A stretch of DNA of 64,000 bases from Agarilytica sp045430285. GTDB lineage: Bacteria > Pseudomonadota > Gammaproteobacteria > Pseudomonadales > Cellvibrionaceae. Made by a program: the position numbers and the translations under genes. This document shows, piece by piece, positions 8,898 through 18,026 of the stretch; the first letter of the stretch is position 1, and each line of letters starts with the position of its first letter. The DNA is taken from NCBI GenBank assembly GCA_045430285.1, contig JAILXV010000001.1, positions 372,001 to 436,000 on the forward strand, given 5' to 3'. The notes under the pieces were generated by a model. It saw nothing but the letters and a program-made list of their open reading frames with translations. It did not search any database and had not been told where the DNA came from.

Positions 8898-9524
8898 ATG
8901 AATGACGTTATTGTTGCACAGTTTTTAAAATCCCCAGAGCATGATGCCGTTAAGACGCGTTTATATCCTGTTCTCAGCGAGACTGAGGCAAGGGCGCTTC
9001 ACAAAAATCTTGCATCACATGTTACGGAGAATTTACGTACCGCCATTGGTATTACGCCTGAAATATGGTCTTCATGCGGCGGTCCCTTTGCCCAATCTTT
9101 GAGTGAGTCGATTCAGAGCGCGCACCATATTCAGTGCTTAGGTGATTTGGGGCAGCGCCTTACTTACGCAATGAGAGCATGCTTAAGTCGCTCAAAAGCG
9201 GTGATATTTATTGGGAGCGATTGCCCATTTATTAATGCGCAATATATTACAAGCGCAGTCGAGCAATTGGTTCATCATGATGCAGTGATCGGGCCGGCGA
9301 ATGACGGGGGGTATGTATTGTTGGGTATGCGTCGCGTACTTCCCCAATTATTTACAGGGGTTACTTGGGGGTCTGAACACGTGTTTTCGCAAACCCTACA
9401 ATGCATGAGGTCTCAAGGGATGAGCTATCACGTATTGACGTGTTTACCCGATATCGATAGGCCGGAAGATTTGTCTTTATTGCAGCGGCCTGGTTACGAA
9501 CAATTACTTATTTTTTCGCAATAA
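8898..9524 (+). CDS. CofC-like nucleotidyl/glycosyltransferase, rSAM/selenodomain-associated type 1
   Basis: The 208-residue protein has a GT-A/CofC-like fold: an N-terminal QFLKSPEHDAVKTRL, central FIGSDCPFINAQYI, then IGPANDGGYVLLGMRR and CLPDIDRPEDL. These are the marks of the family called rSAM/selenodomain-associated transferase 1. It lies 3 bases after the GT2 gene, which implies translational coupling. It converges with flgN, the two stop codons being only 4 bases apart, so it abuts the flagellar locus directly. The exact reaction is unknown. Confidence 0.82.
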   Translation: MNDVIVAQFLKSPEHDAVKTRLYPVLSETEARALHKNLASHVTENLRTAIGITPEIWSSCGGPFAQSLSESIQSAHHIQCLGDLGQRLTYAMRACLSRSKAVIFIGSDCPFINAQYITSAVEQLVHHDAVIGPANDGGYVLLGMRRVLPQLFTGVTWGSEHVFSQTLQCMRSQGMSYHVLTCLPDIDRPEDLSLLQRPGYEQLLIFSQ

Positions 9525-9528
9525 GGTC

Positions 9529-10011
9529 TTAAGCTTCGTCCACTTTAAATGAGCTTTGGTTGCTTGTTGCTGTACCCGACGCAGTATAGAGGGTAGGGGC
9601 TTTTGTTTGGCCGCGCATTAACTCGAGCAACCTTCCATATACTTGCTGTTGGCGCCCTAGAATTTTACCGTTCACTTCGTTTTTATACTGGCATTCCTTG
9701 GTGAGTTTCTTCAATGTTTCCCAGTCATCTTTAATCGTGCCGGTTGCAAGTTTACTAAGCATGGCATTCCATTTTTCAGAGAATTTTTCTGGCTCGGATA
9801 TATTTGCCCAAGAAGCACGCTGCTTTGCACTTTCTTCGAGGTGGGTTAGTGGTTGAAGCTTTTGGTCGATGATCTCGGCGAGTGACTCTGCGTCACGGGA
9901 TTGAAGCGCATCTTGCTCTTTGTCTAGGAGTTCCAGCAAAGTATTGCAGGCGTGAATGTCGCCCGAAATCTGAGTTTGGATAGTATCTGCAGTGATTGGC
10001 TGATTCATCAT
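9529..10011 (-). CDS. flgN: Flagellar export chaperone FlgN
   Basis: FlgN is the cytoplasmic chaperone for the hook-associated proteins FlgK and FlgL. The 160-residue product is almost wholly alpha-helical and rich in charged residues and glutamine (ITADTIQTQI, LLELLDKEQDALQSRDAE, KEKCQYKNEVNG-like helices, GRQQQVYGRLLELMRG), as the FlgN family is. Identification relies on this pattern plus its place directly downstream of flgM. A 183-base gap separates it from flgM with no evident promoter, so co-transcription is likely. Confidence 0.85.
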   Translation of the reverse strand: MMNQPITADTIQTQISGDIHACNTLLELLDKEQDALQSRDAESLAEIIDQKLQPLTHLEESAKQRASWANISEPEKFSEKWNAMLSKLATGTIKDDWETLKKLTKECQYKNEVNGKILGRQQQVYGRLLELMRGQTKAPTLYTASGTATSNQSSFKVDEA

Positions 10012-10194
10012 ATAAACCGAAGGTCTGATTACATTAACTATGGCAGATTTTTGCCGTTAGGGAAGTTTAAGCAGAATATGTGCCGTTTTACAGAGTTAAA
10101 TCTGTGGATCGCTGTCGGTTTTATGAGGTGCGGGGCTGAATGACTGTGAATGAATAGCAGCAATAGTAGAAAAGAGGGCTGTGCGGATTAAGTA

Positions 10195-10506
10195 TTAGCC
10201 CAGGTGCGACTCTTCCTGGGCGATTTTACCTGCGATCGCTTCTATGTCGATACGATAGTTACCTGAGTCGATTTGGGCTTTAACACTGGCGACTTTAGCC
10301 GAGTCAATATCGCTGGCTTGCGCAATTTCGGTTTCCACTTTACCAATAGCTAGGCTCGCTGAGCTCAGTGATACGCTATCTTCTGCGCTGGGCGAAGTAG
10401 GTTTCTGTTCAACCGTGCTTTCAGCTACCTTCGACGCAGTCTGTTGACGAGACTTACTCGATGACGCCGCTTGACTGTTTATGTTGTTGCCGGGATCGAT
10501 AACCAT
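10195..10506 (-). CDS. flgM: Anti-sigma28 factor FlgM
   Basis: FlgM binds FliA (sigma28) until hook completion, when it is exported. The 103-residue product has the family layout: a disordered, Ser/Thr/Gln-rich N-terminus and a C-terminal sigma-binding part with DSVSLSSAS, then VASVKAQIDSGNYRIDIEAIAGKI. The start, ATG at 10506, gives the usual MVIDPGN-type N-terminus. A sigma28 promoter lies 57 bases upstream, which would give the known feedback loop in which FliA drives its own inhibitor. Confidence 0.95.
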   Translation of the reverse strand: MVIDPGNNINSQAASSSKSRQQTASKVAESTVEQKPTSPSAEDSVSLSSASLAIGKVETEIAQASDIDSAKVASVKAQIDSGNYRIDIEAIAGKIAQEESHLG

Positions 10507-10562
10507 GGGTCTACCGTATTTACCTTAACCTGTTTCGTCTAGTTTTATCGTATTCAACAGAG

Positions 10563-10589
10563 CTATCGGCTGAAAAAATGATACCTTTA
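10563..10589 (-). promoter_or_regulatory. Sigma28 (FliA) promoter of flgM
   Basis: The minus strand reads TAAA, 15 bases, GCCGATAG. This matches the consensus TAAA-N15-GCCGATAA in all but the last base. It ends 57 bases before the flgM start. Confidence 0.88.
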
Positions 10590-10655
10590 GACCTTATTTA
10601 CACTTTTTTCCGAAGAAAGATCGGATTTCATTAAATATCCTTCAAATTCAATGCG

Positions 10656-11375
10656 TTAGCGAGTCGCAATGGTGACCTTGCCTGGGGCGATGACCTCCGC
10701 TTGTACCACTCTATTGGAGCGCTCGTTTTTAATTTTGATACGTTCTCCCATGTGACCATTGACCAGCGCCACACCAGAGGTTTCAACACTCAGGAAGCGC
10801 GATTTACTGCTTACGACAACAGTCTGGCCTTTGCGCACGATATCAGGTTTCGTTAAGTAGGGGAGGCGAACGACGTCTCCACGGCTAATAGGGCGTTTGA
10901 TTTCCATCCCGAGAGCTCTGTCTAGTGATTCAATATGACCTCGTCCTACTGTCGATGTGTTCAAGCGTTGAAACTCTAGGTCGGTGGCCTGTAATACATC
11001 ACCCCGTTGTAGCGAGCGTGTGCTGACCAATACCTCTGAATAGACGTCAATGGATACAGGGACATATACCGTCCAACGCCGTTCGTTCATGCAGCTCGTC
11101 TTCACGGTGATATTACGGCCGTTGTGGGGGGGTTCTTTGATCTGAAGTGCCAAATTATCGTCGCATTTCGCGAGGCGGAGGCGCGAGTCGATGCGGCCGA
11201 CGTTAATTTGAACGTTTTGTTCAAACGCTTCTTTGCCGAAAACGCTTTTGTAATAGTCAGTCGTATGCTCGAGCACATGCTGATGGAGCATATCGATGTC
11301 TTGTGTGCCACCTGCTAAGGCGGCATTAGAAATACTGATCACAAGTATTGAGGCCAAAAAACTGCGTACGTTCAT
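10656..11375 (-). CDS. flgA: P-ring assembly chaperone FlgA
   Basis: FlgA is a periplasmic chaperone needed to build the FlgI P ring. The 239-residue protein has a signal peptide (about 1-21, ending AALA) and a C-terminal SAF domain with STRSLQRGDVLQATDLEF, ISRGDVVRLPYL, VRKGQTVVVSS and GHMGERIKIKN. Length is typical of the long FlgA form. It is divergent from cheV, as in Pseudomonas. I found no clear sigma54 or sigma28 site upstream on its strand. Confidence 0.95.
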   Translation of the reverse strand: MNVRSFLASILVISISNAALAGGTQDIDMLHQHVLEHTTDYYKSVFGKEAFEQNVQINVGRIDSRLRLAKCDDNLALQIKEPPHNGRNITVKTSCMNERRWTVYVPVSIDVYSEVLVSTRSLQRGDVLQATDLEFQRLNTSTVGRGHIESLDRALGMEIKRPISRGDVVRLPYLTKPDIVRKGQTVVVSSKSRFLSVETSGVALVNGHMGERIKIKNERSNRVVQAEVIAPGKVTIATR

Positions 11376-11525
11376 ACTTATTGTCCTATGCTGAAAGCGT
11401 TGACTTGAACAAATTTCAAAGTTATGTCAATTAATTTTCCTTACTTTTATTTATAGCAAAGCCTGTGCCTCTTGCTAAACTAAATTGTATATATGTCCAT
11501 AATATGAATACGATAGGAGATTTAC

Positions 11526-12455
11526 ATGGCCGGTGTTCTAGATAGTGTTAATCAGCGAACGCAGCTGGTCGGGCAAAACCGGTTAGAACTTCTTCTTTTT
11601 AACTTGGGCGGGTCCCAAACGTATGGGATCAACGTGTTTAAGGTGAAAGAAGTGCTGCAATGCCCTTCCCTTAGCGAAATCCCGAAGCGAAATCCGGTAA
11701 TCCGTGGCTTAGCCCACATCCGTGGCGGGACGATTCCGATTATGGACCTTAAGCTCGCCACCGGCCACCCTGCATTGGATGATCTTGCGAACTGCTTCGT
11801 AATTATTGCTGAATATAACCGTTCAACTCAGGGGTTTTTGGTGAAAGGCGTTGAACGTATTGTGAATATGAATTGGAGCGACATTCATCCGCCACCCAAG
11901 GGGGCGGGTCGAAATAACTACCTGACGGCCGTAACCGAGGTGGAAGGGAAATTGGTTGAGATTATTGATGTTGAAAAAATCTTAGCTGAAGTGACGCCGT
12001 TGCGAGAACATGTGAGTGCCGAGATTATCGAGGCCGCACAAGAAGAGATTTCTGTTCAAAAACATATTCTTATTGTGGATGACTCCTCTATCGCTCGAAA
12101 ACAGATTCAAAAAGTGGTGGAAGCGCTTGGTGTTAAAACGACACTGCGGAAAGACGGCAAAGAGGCGCTTGAATTTTTGGAAGGGCTTATTGAGCAAGGT
12201 AAAGATCCGTATCAGGAGCTACTGTTAGTGGTCTCCGATATTGAAATGCCGGAGATGGATGGCTACACCTTTACTGCAGAGGTCCGTGCCAACCCAGGGC
12301 TTAAGGATCTTCACATCATCTTACATACGTCGCTGAGTGGCGTGTTTAATGAAGCGATGGTGAAAAAGGTGGGTGCGAATGACTTCCTGGCGAAATTTCA
12401 TCCCGACGAGTTGGCGAACAGGGTCAATGGTCGAATTTCCGAATTGACTAGCTAA
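11526..12455 (+). CDS. cheV: Chemotaxis coupling protein CheV
   Basis: CheV links chemoreceptors to CheA and has a receiver for adaptation. The 309-residue protein has an N-terminal CheW domain (about 15-165; YGINVFKVKEVLQCP, IRGLAHIRGGTIPIMDL, GFLVKGVERIVNM) and a C-terminal REC domain (about 178-305). The phospho-acceptor is D238 in VVSDIEMPEMDG, and the conserved lysine lies in FLAKFHPDEL. The start follows AGGAG closely. It is 76 bases before cheR and precedes the rod genes, as in pseudomonads. Confidence 0.96.
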   Translation: MAGVLDSVNQRTQLVGQNRLELLLFNLGGSQTYGINVFKVKEVLQCPSLSEIPKRNPVIRGLAHIRGGTIPIMDLKLATGHPALDDLANCFVIIAEYNRSTQGFLVKGVERIVNMNWSDIHPPPKGAGRNNYLTAVTEVEGKLVEIIDVEKILAEVTPLREHVSAEIIEAAQEEISVQKHILIVDDSSIARKQIQKVVEALGVKTTLRKDGKEALEFLEGLIEQGKDPYQELLLVVSDIEMPEMDGYTFTAEVRANPGLKDLHIILHTSLSGVFNEAMVKKVGANDFLAKFHPDELANRVNGRISELTS

Positions 12456-12531
12456 TCACCAAACAAAGAGTGGTTTGTATTATTTTGGCATTTAATGCGT
12501 ATCAGCAGGATTACTTACGGAATGGCAATTT

Positions 12532-13380
12532 GTGAGCACTAGAACAGAAACGCCACAGTTAAGTGGTGCTGAATTTCAAGAATTTCGCGATTTTCTTCAA
12601 AAAGTCGCTGGGATAGACTTGGGTGATAATAAACAATACCTTGTGTCTACCCGCTTGCGCAGAGTGCTAGCCGAATACGAATGTGCATCGCTGGGCGAGC
12701 TAACGAAACTTATTCAGCGTCCAGGCAATACACAGGCAAAGCAAAAAGTCATTGATGAGATGACGACCAACGAAACATTTTGGTTTCGCGACTCTTATCC
12801 TTTTGATTATCTTAAATCTAAGATTTTGCCGGAGTTAAGTGAGCAGCGTTCAACTGGGCGTGCACGTATATGGTCTGCAGCTTGTTCTTCTGGTCAGGAG
12901 CCGTACTCGCTGAGTATGATGATCGAAGAGAGTAAGAAGAAAAATTTTGCAACTAAAAACCTTAATGTGGAGATAGTGGCAACAGATTTATCGAGTGTGA
13001 TACTGAATAAGGCCAAGTCGGGTGAATATGATCGCTTATCAATTTCTCGCGGGTTATCGAAAGAACGGCTAGATAACTTCTTTGAAAGCGCTGGGCCAGA
13101 TTTATGGCGAGCAAAACCCATAGTCAAAAGCCGTATCACTTTTCGTCCGCTGAACTTACAAGAAAGTTTTGTGACGATGGGCAAGTTTGACGTAGTGTTT
13201 TGTCGAAACGTTCTGATTTACTTTTCTGCCGAACTGAAAAAGGATATTTTGACGCGGATCCATGCCACGTTAAAGCCTGGTGGCGCGCTGTTTTTAGGTT
13301 CTTCAGAAAGTTTAAGTGGCGCCTCGAGCTTATTTGAAATGGTCCATTGTAATCCAGGTGTGATGTATCGGGCCAAATAA
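12532..13380 (+). CDS. cheR: Chemoreceptor glutamate methyltransferase CheR
   Basis: CheR methylates glutamates of chemoreceptors using SAM. The 282-residue product has the N-terminal helical domain (EFQEFRDFLQKVAGIDLGDNK), the switch to the SAM fold at ETFWFRD, then WSAACSSGQEPYSL, IVATDLSSVIL, FDVVFCRNVLIYF and LFLGSSESL. The start is a GTG at 12532; an ACGGAA stretch lies upstream. It follows cheV on the same strand and is followed by a hairpin. Confidence 0.96.
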   Translation: MSTRTETPQLSGAEFQEFRDFLQKVAGIDLGDNKQYLVSTRLRRVLAEYECASLGELTKLIQRPGNTQAKQKVIDEMTTNETFWFRDSYPFDYLKSKILPELSEQRSTGRARIWSAACSSGQEPYSLSMMIEESKKKNFATKNLNVEIVATDLSSVILNKAKSGEYDRLSISRGLSKERLDNFFESAGPDLWRAKPIVKSRITFRPLNLQESFVTMGKFDVVFCRNVLIYFSAELKKDILTRIHATLKPGGALFLGSSESLSGASSLFEMVHCNPGVMYRAK

Positions 13381-13409
13381 TATGGCTCGCTAACCACTCA
13401 CATACGAAT

Positions 13410-13432
13410 GCCTGAGCTATTGCCGCTCAGGC
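13410..13432 (+). terminator. Hairpin after cheR, possible terminator
   Basis: GCCTGAGC and GCTCAGGC pair over 8 bp around a 7-base loop, 30 bases after cheR. The T-run behind it is poor (mixed C and T), so termination would be weak. The loop and 3' arm carry one copy of the ATTGCCGC octamer seen near flagellar promoters. Confidence 0.5.
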
Positions 13433-13572
13433 CATCATTCTCTTTCTTGCGATAGAATTGTTGTGATGCTCACAACACGTTTTACGCTATTTCTTTTTAG
13501 AGTCCTTCCTTCTGTCTTTTCTCGTGTCGTTCCTCACTTCTTTTCTTGCTTCCTTTCTTAACTTAATGAAAA

Positions 13573-13590
13573 GCGGAAACCCATTGCCGC
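13573..13590 (+). promoter_or_regulatory. Near-palindromic GCGG..CCATTGCCGC element upstream of flgB
   Basis: GCGGAAACCCATTGCCGC is an 18-base dyad lying 83 bases before the -24 element of the flgB promoter, a normal distance for an activator of sigma54. Its right half TTGCCG is the complement of CGGCAA, which I recall as the binding element of Vibrio FlrC, the FleR homologue. The assignment to FleR or FleQ is inference. Confidence 0.5.
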
Positions 13591-13672
13591 TCCGCTCATA
13601 TGAATTATCGCGGGTAATCGATAGACGTAAAAAAACCCTTTATTATCAATGGCTTATAAAAGTTTTTATCTT

Positions 13673-13687
13673 TGGCATACCGGTTGC
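13673..13687 (+). promoter_or_regulatory. Sigma54 promoter of the flgBCDE operon
   Basis: TGGCATACCGGTTGC fits TGGCAC-N5-TTGC, with GG and GC exactly 10 bases apart. It lies about 36 bases before the flgB start. Confidence 0.88.
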
Positions 13688-13722
13688 ATTTGATATTTGT
13701 AGATTAAATTAAGCGGAAAATT

Positions 13723-14133
13723 GTGGTCCCAATGGCAATATCATTCGACAAAGCACTCGGTATGCAAGAAGCAGCACTTAAGTTACGCGTTGAGCGTGCA
13801 GGGGTGTTATCAAGCAACTTGGCCAATACGGATACGCCTAATTACAAGGCGCGAGATATTAACTTCCAAGAAGCGCTATCGGCTCAAATGGACGGAAACA
13901 GTATCGGACGTATGCGTGCGACTAATTCCGGCCATATCGATCACTCTAGCGGTGCGAGGCCAGCCCATGAATTTTATTATCGTACGCCTACGCAGCCATC
14001 TATTGATGGGAATACCGTTGAGGAAAATACTGAACACGCTGAATTTATGAAAAACAATATGGAGTTTCAGGCGGCATTTACCTTTTTAAATTCACGCTTT
14101 AAAGGGATGACCAAGGCGATTACAGGACAATAA
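13723..14133 (+). CDS. flgB: Flagellar proximal rod protein FlgB
   Basis: FlgB is one of the rod subunits joining the MS ring to the distal rod. The 136-residue product shows SNLANTDTPNYKARDINF, the family signature, and the coiled C-terminus FMKNNMEFQAAFTFLNSRFKGM. Two starts are possible: GTG at 13723, which has GGA at ideal spacing, and ATG at 13732, which gives the more usual N-terminus MAISFDKALG but poor spacing. I keep the GTG. It begins an operon with flgC only 2 bases downstream. Confidence 0.94.
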   Translation: MVPMAISFDKALGMQEAALKLRVERAGVLSSNLANTDTPNYKARDINFQEALSAQMDGNSIGRMRATNSGHIDHSSGARPAHEFYYRTPTQPSIDGNTVEENTEHAEFMKNNMEFQAAFTFLNSRFKGMTKAITGQ

Positions 14134-14135
14134 TT

Positions 14136-14561
14136 ATGGCGATTACAAATATTTTTGATATTGCTGGATCAGGCATGAACGCCCAAAGCGTTCGGCTTAA
14201 TACCACCGCAAGTAATATTGCGAACGCTGAAACAGCAAGCTCTAGTTCGGATCAAGTGTATCGTGGTCGTCATCCGGTTTTTTCAACCTTGTACAACAAT
14301 ATGACCGCACAAGGCTTCGAAAGCCCATCTTCTGTGGGTGTGAAAGTAGATGGCATTGTTGAAAGTGATGCGCCTCTTCAGCCGCGGTATGAGCCTCATC
14401 ATCCTCAAGCCGATGAAGACGGTTACGTGTATTACCCCAATGTGAATGTGGTTGAAGAAATGACGAATATGATTTCAGCATCCCGATCTTTTCAGGTCAA
14501 TGTTGAAATGATGAACTCGGCGAAACAAATGGTTCAACGTGTCTTGACCTTAGGTCAATAG
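14136..14561 (+). CDS. flgC: Flagellar proximal rod protein FlgC
   Basis: FlgC is a rod subunit of the basal body. The 141-residue protein starts with FDIAGSGMNAQSVRLNTTASNIANAE, the rod/hook family N-terminal block, and ends with YPNVNVVEEMTNMISASRSF and MNSAKQMVQRVLTLGQ, the matching C-terminal helix. Length is typical. It is coupled to flgB and lies 35 bases before flgD. Confidence 0.96.
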   Translation: MAITNIFDIAGSGMNAQSVRLNTTASNIANAETASSSSDQVYRGRHPVFSTLYNNMTAQGFESPSSVGVKVDGIVESDAPLQPRYEPHHPQADEDGYVYYPNVNVVEEMTNMISASRSFQVNVEMMNSAKQMVQRVLTLGQ

Positions 14562-14596
14562 TCTACGTCGCGAAGAGGAAGAGAGAGGATAGCAAC

Positions 14597-15310
14597 ATGC
14601 CAGAAGTTAATGCCACCAACAGTGTTTTTAGTGACCTCGCGATTAGCAATAAAAAAGACGAGCCCGCTAAAAGTAATGAGCTTGGTCAGAGCGCATTTTT
14701 AGAACTCATGGTCACGCAACTTAAAAACCAAGATCCTCTTAGCCCACAAGAAAATTCAGAGTTTGTTGCGCAACTGGCCCAGTTTAGTTCGGTCGAAAGC
14801 CTAGACAAGCTCAACAATAATTTCGATTCCTTTACCACCAGCTTTGTTGCGAACCAAGCTTTGCAAGCGTCTAGTCTTGTTGGACGCTCTGTGACAGTGC
14901 CTTCGGATATAACCCGTTTAGATGCCGGTGGTGTGATCAGTGCGAGTGTTGAGGTGCCCGCGAGCACGGGTGATGTGTCTGTGAATATATATGCAGAAAA
15001 CGGCACATTGATCGATCAGATTAGTTTAGGCGCACAGCCCGCAGGTGAGTTGGTGATGCGTTGGGATGGAATGAATATGGAAGCGAACGGGGAGCTAATT
15101 GATTGGCAAAGCAGCCAGGAAAACGGCGTCCCTGCGGGAAATTATCGTTTCGAAGTGTCCGCTGAACTCGATGGGTCTTCCACTGAGTTGGATACTTCGC
15201 TAAGCGCCAACGTGAATAGTGTCACGGTTGGAGCGAACGGCACACTTGTGCTAAATCTTGCCGGCATTGGTGCGGTGAGTTTGGCCGATGTAAAACAATT
15301 TAATGAATAG
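14597..15310 (+). CDS. flgD: Hook cap / hook scaffold protein FlgD
   Basis: FlgD caps the growing hook and is discarded when the hook is finished. The 237-residue product has the conserved N-terminal block GQSAFLELMVTQLKNQDPLSPQ and FVAQLAQFSSVESLDKL, followed by the FLG-D Tudor-like and immunoglobulin-like region (SLVGRSVTVPS, WDGMNMEANGE, VPAGNYRFEVSA). It sits between flgC and flgE and is preceded by GAGAGGA-type ribosome sites. Confidence 0.96.
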   Translation: MPEVNATNSVFSDLAISNKKDEPAKSNELGQSAFLELMVTQLKNQDPLSPQENSEFVAQLAQFSSVESLDKLNNNFDSFTTSFVANQALQASSLVGRSVTVPSDITRLDAGGVISASVEVPASTGDVSVNIYAENGTLIDQISLGAQPAGELVMRWDGMNMEANGELIDWQSSQENGVPAGNYRFEVSAELDGSSTELDTSLSANVNSVTVGANGTLVLNLAGIGAVSLADVKQFNE

Positions 15311-15336
15311 TTTGTAGTAAAAGTCGGGAGAGAGTT

Positions 15337-17808
15337 ATGCCATTTGATACCGCACTGAGTGGAATAAGAGCTGCATCCACAGAGCTTACGGTCACCGGTA
15401 ATAATATTGCCAATGCGTCCACCACGGGGTTTAAATCCTCACGAACCGAGTTTGCTGATGTTTATGCGACGTCTGTATTAGGCTCGGGGAGCAACGCGAT
15501 CGGCAGTGGTGTTCAGGTTTCTGAAGTGTCGCAGCAATTTAGTCAGGGTAATGTTGCGTTTACCGAAAAGGAAACGGATTTAGCCATTAATGGTAACGGT
15601 TTTTTTGTATTGAGTGATGGTGGTGAAACACGCTATAGCCGCGCCGGTGCGTTTGGGCTAAATCAAGATGGGTTTATCGCCAACTCGACAGGTGCGTTGT
15701 TGCAGGGGTTTTCCGCGGATGCCCAGGGGAATATTGGGGATATTGCGGGGAACGTCAGTATTACGACCAGTAATTTGGACCCTCGTCGTACCACATCGGT
15801 GGAATCTGTATTGAATCTGGATGCTTCTCAGGCCGTATTGCAAGAATCAGGCAGAGAGATTATTACCTCCGGCGTGAACGTTGGATTAGCCAACAGTGGA
15901 TTACAATCAGCTACCTCAACCACACTTTCAAGTGCTGCATTTACATTACCGATGGCGAATGACTTTTCTACTACGTCCATTGATTTTGATGTGGACTTAA
16001 GTGCGGGGACGAATATAGGAACGGTGAGTATTAGCTTGGATTCTGCCGCGGGTGTACCAGGAACGGTATCCACATTTAATGACCTTAGAATTTTAGCCAG
16101 TGTTATTAACGCACAAATATTTTCGCCATCAGGTGGTCAGTCGACCATTGATGTAGTGGCAGATGCCGTGGATTTAGGCGGTGGCACTTTTGGTATCGAG
16201 TTTTCAGCGATTGAAGAGGGCGTTAGCTCCACAATCTCTTTGGCAAATTTGACTGCTAACTCGTCTCAACTGGGCTTGAGTGGGCCAGTTCCAACGTCTG
16301 TTGCAGGCATTCCTCAGGTAACCAATGGTTATTCAGCGCAACCGATAGAGATTACGACACCTGATGGTTCCACGGTCACGTACAACGCGCAAGCGGGTGA
16401 TACCGCGGCGGAGACAGCATCGGGGTTAAATTCATTGCAGGGGATTACCGCGACAGCACAAACTCAAGCAGAGATATCGGGTTATAACAGCCCAAATGGC
16501 AATATGATCGTTACGATTAATAACGTACAACTTTCTGGCGATTCACTTGCGGCGTTAGAAACGGAGATTAATACGCTCTCCAACACCACATTACCAGGTG
16601 TTTCTGCTGTGTTAGATACAACGGGTACGGCGTTAAATCTAGTTTCTGCCGGTGGTGATGATATTGAAATCAGTATTACGAGTATTGATGATGGTGATTC
16701 GTTGACAATGCAGGGTTTGGTGTCAACCAATGGTGGTTTGGGGGTTGGCCGGCCGCAAATATTGGAAGCGGATCCGTCAGCGGATGGCGTGTCTGTACCG
16801 CCGGCAACAGCCGATATTTTCAGTGCAGAAACTAACTCCGTTATTGTCGGTGGCGAGATAACAATATTGTTGGATGATGGGTACGATATTGCTCAGCCGA
16901 CCATTCAAAATATTATTCAGCCTCTTAGTCCCGCCGAATTTACAGATGTGGTCATTAATGATTTTGACCCAGGTGATCAAGCGACTTATAACAGCGCCAC
17001 ATCCATGACGATCTATGACAGTTTGGGAACTTCGCATGTGATGACGCAGTATTTCGTGAAGCAGGATTATGATCCTAATAGCCCGACATCGATTCCTAAT
17101 CATTGGCAGGTACATGTGCAGATTGATGGCTTTGATGTGGGTGACCCCGATACGACATTAGCACCGCCACAAAATACCGTGGCGACGAGAGCGTCATACA
17201 ATATCTACTTTAATGACGACGGCACACTGGATGAAACGCAAAGTGATAATATCCTTGTGTCAAACTGGGAAGTTCGGGACGGTAGCGGAGCCATTAACGA
17301 TGGTGCTGCTGGGCCGCAAACCGTACTTGCGGGGGCCACTATTCCAGTTGCCGAGCCGCCAACAAGTTCTAATTTCGTGATTGATTTTAATGGTACGACG
17401 CAATTCGGTTCAGCATTCTCAGTAAACGACGTTGATCAGGATGGTTTTGCGACGGGTCGGTTGTCTGGATTGAGTATCGATGATGGTGGTGTCATCTTCG
17501 CGCGATTTACCAACGGTGAATCACAAATTCTCGGTCAGGTGGCTTTAGCTGACTTTCCTAACCAGGAAGGTTTGCAACCGTCAGGAAACAGCACATGGGT
17601 AGAAAATTTCCGCTCCGGTGAACCAAGAGTTGCCGCTGCTAACACGGGCAGTCTCGGAGCTATCCAGTCTGGCGCTTTAGAAGAGTCGAATGTGGATATT
17701 TCCGCTGAATTGGTTAATCTTATTATTGCGCAGCGTAATTTCCAGGCCAGTGCTAAGACGATTGAAACAGCCGACAGTGTGACACAAACAATTATCAACC
17801 TGAGGTAA
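15337..17808 (+). CDS. flgE: Flagellar hook protein FlgE, enlarged form
   Basis: FlgE polymerises into the hook. The ends are canonical: FDTALSGIRAASTELTVTGNNIANASTTGFKSSR is split here only for mention as the N-terminal rod/hook block, and the C-terminus carries NVDISAELVNLIIAQRNF and KTIETADSVTQTIINLR. At 823 residues it is about twice the enteric hook protein (about 400). The excess lies in the middle (about 170-600), the surface-exposed domains. Residues about 329-515 form a module (TNGYSAQP, DTAAETASGLNSLQGITATA, GGDDIEISI, VGGEITILLDDG) that recurs in FlgK of this window. A GGGAGAG ribosome site precedes the ATG; a terminator follows. Confidence 0.95.
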   Translation: MPFDTALSGIRAASTELTVTGNNIANASTTGFKSSRTEFADVYATSVLGSGSNAIGSGVQVSEVSQQFSQGNVAFTEKETDLAINGNGFFVLSDGGETRYSRAGAFGLNQDGFIANSTGALLQGFSADAQGNIGDIAGNVSITTSNLDPRRTTSVESVLNLDASQAVLQESGREIITSGVNVGLANSGLQSATSTTLSSAAFTLPMANDFSTTSIDFDVDLSAGTNIGTVSISLDSAAGVPGTVSTFNDLRILASVINAQIFSPSGGQSTIDVVADAVDLGGGTFGIEFSAIEEGVSSTISLANLTANSSQLGLSGPVPTSVAGIPQVTNGYSAQPIEITTPDGSTVTYNAQAGDTAAETASGLNSLQGITATAQTQAEISGYNSPNGNMIVTINNVQLSGDSLAALETEINTLSNTTLPGVSAVLDTTGTALNLVSAGGDDIEISITSIDDGDSLTMQGLVSTNGGLGVGRPQILEADPSADGVSVPPATADIFSAETNSVIVGGEITILLDDGYDIAQPTIQNIIQPLSPAEFTDVVINDFDPGDQATYNSATSMTIYDSLGTSHVMTQYFVKQDYDPNSPTSIPNHWQVHVQIDGFDVGDPDTTLAPPQNTVATRASYNIYFNDDGTLDETQSDNILVSNWEVRDGSGAINDGAAGPQTVLAGATIPVAEPPTSSNFVIDFNGTTQFGSAFSVNDVDQDGFATGRLSGLSIDDGGVIFARFTNGESQILGQVALADFPNQEGLQPSGNSTWVENFRSGEPRVAAANTGSLGAIQSGALEESNVDISAELVNLIIAQRNFQASAKTIETADSVTQTIINLR

Positions 17809-17814
17809 TTTCTG

Positions 17815-17842
17815 GGCCGTAGGCTACGCGCCACGGCCTTTT
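17815..17842 (+). terminator. Terminator after flgE
   Basis: GGCCGT pairs with ACGGCC, with a further inner GGC/GCC stem separated by bulges, followed by TTTT. It lies 7 bases after the flgE stop and separates flgBCDE from the flgF promoter. Confidence 0.75.
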
Positions 17843-17962
17843 CATTAAAAACGTCAGTGCAAATGCCAGTACGAATATCAGTACAAACGAATGTGCGGGG
17901 TGTTCTATCTCCGCCTTTCTATTTTCCTTATTCCTCCTTCCTATTTTATCCTGCCTGTTTTT

Positions 17963-17977
17963 TGGCATTCATATTGC
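17963..17977 (+). promoter_or_regulatory. Sigma54 promoter of the flgF operon
   Basis: TGGCATTCATATTGC fits the -24/-12 consensus with correct GG-N10-GC spacing, 50 bases before the flgF start. It follows the flgE terminator. Confidence 0.87.
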
Positions 17978-18026
17978 TCTATTTTCTTTAAGGTAAAAAA
18001 TTAAAGATATTTTGACGGAGCATCCC

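Noticed and set aside
13524..13712. A 62-codon plus-strand frame before flgB
   Set aside because: It covers the sigma54 promoter and the dyad element of flgB and has no recognisable product; treated as chance.
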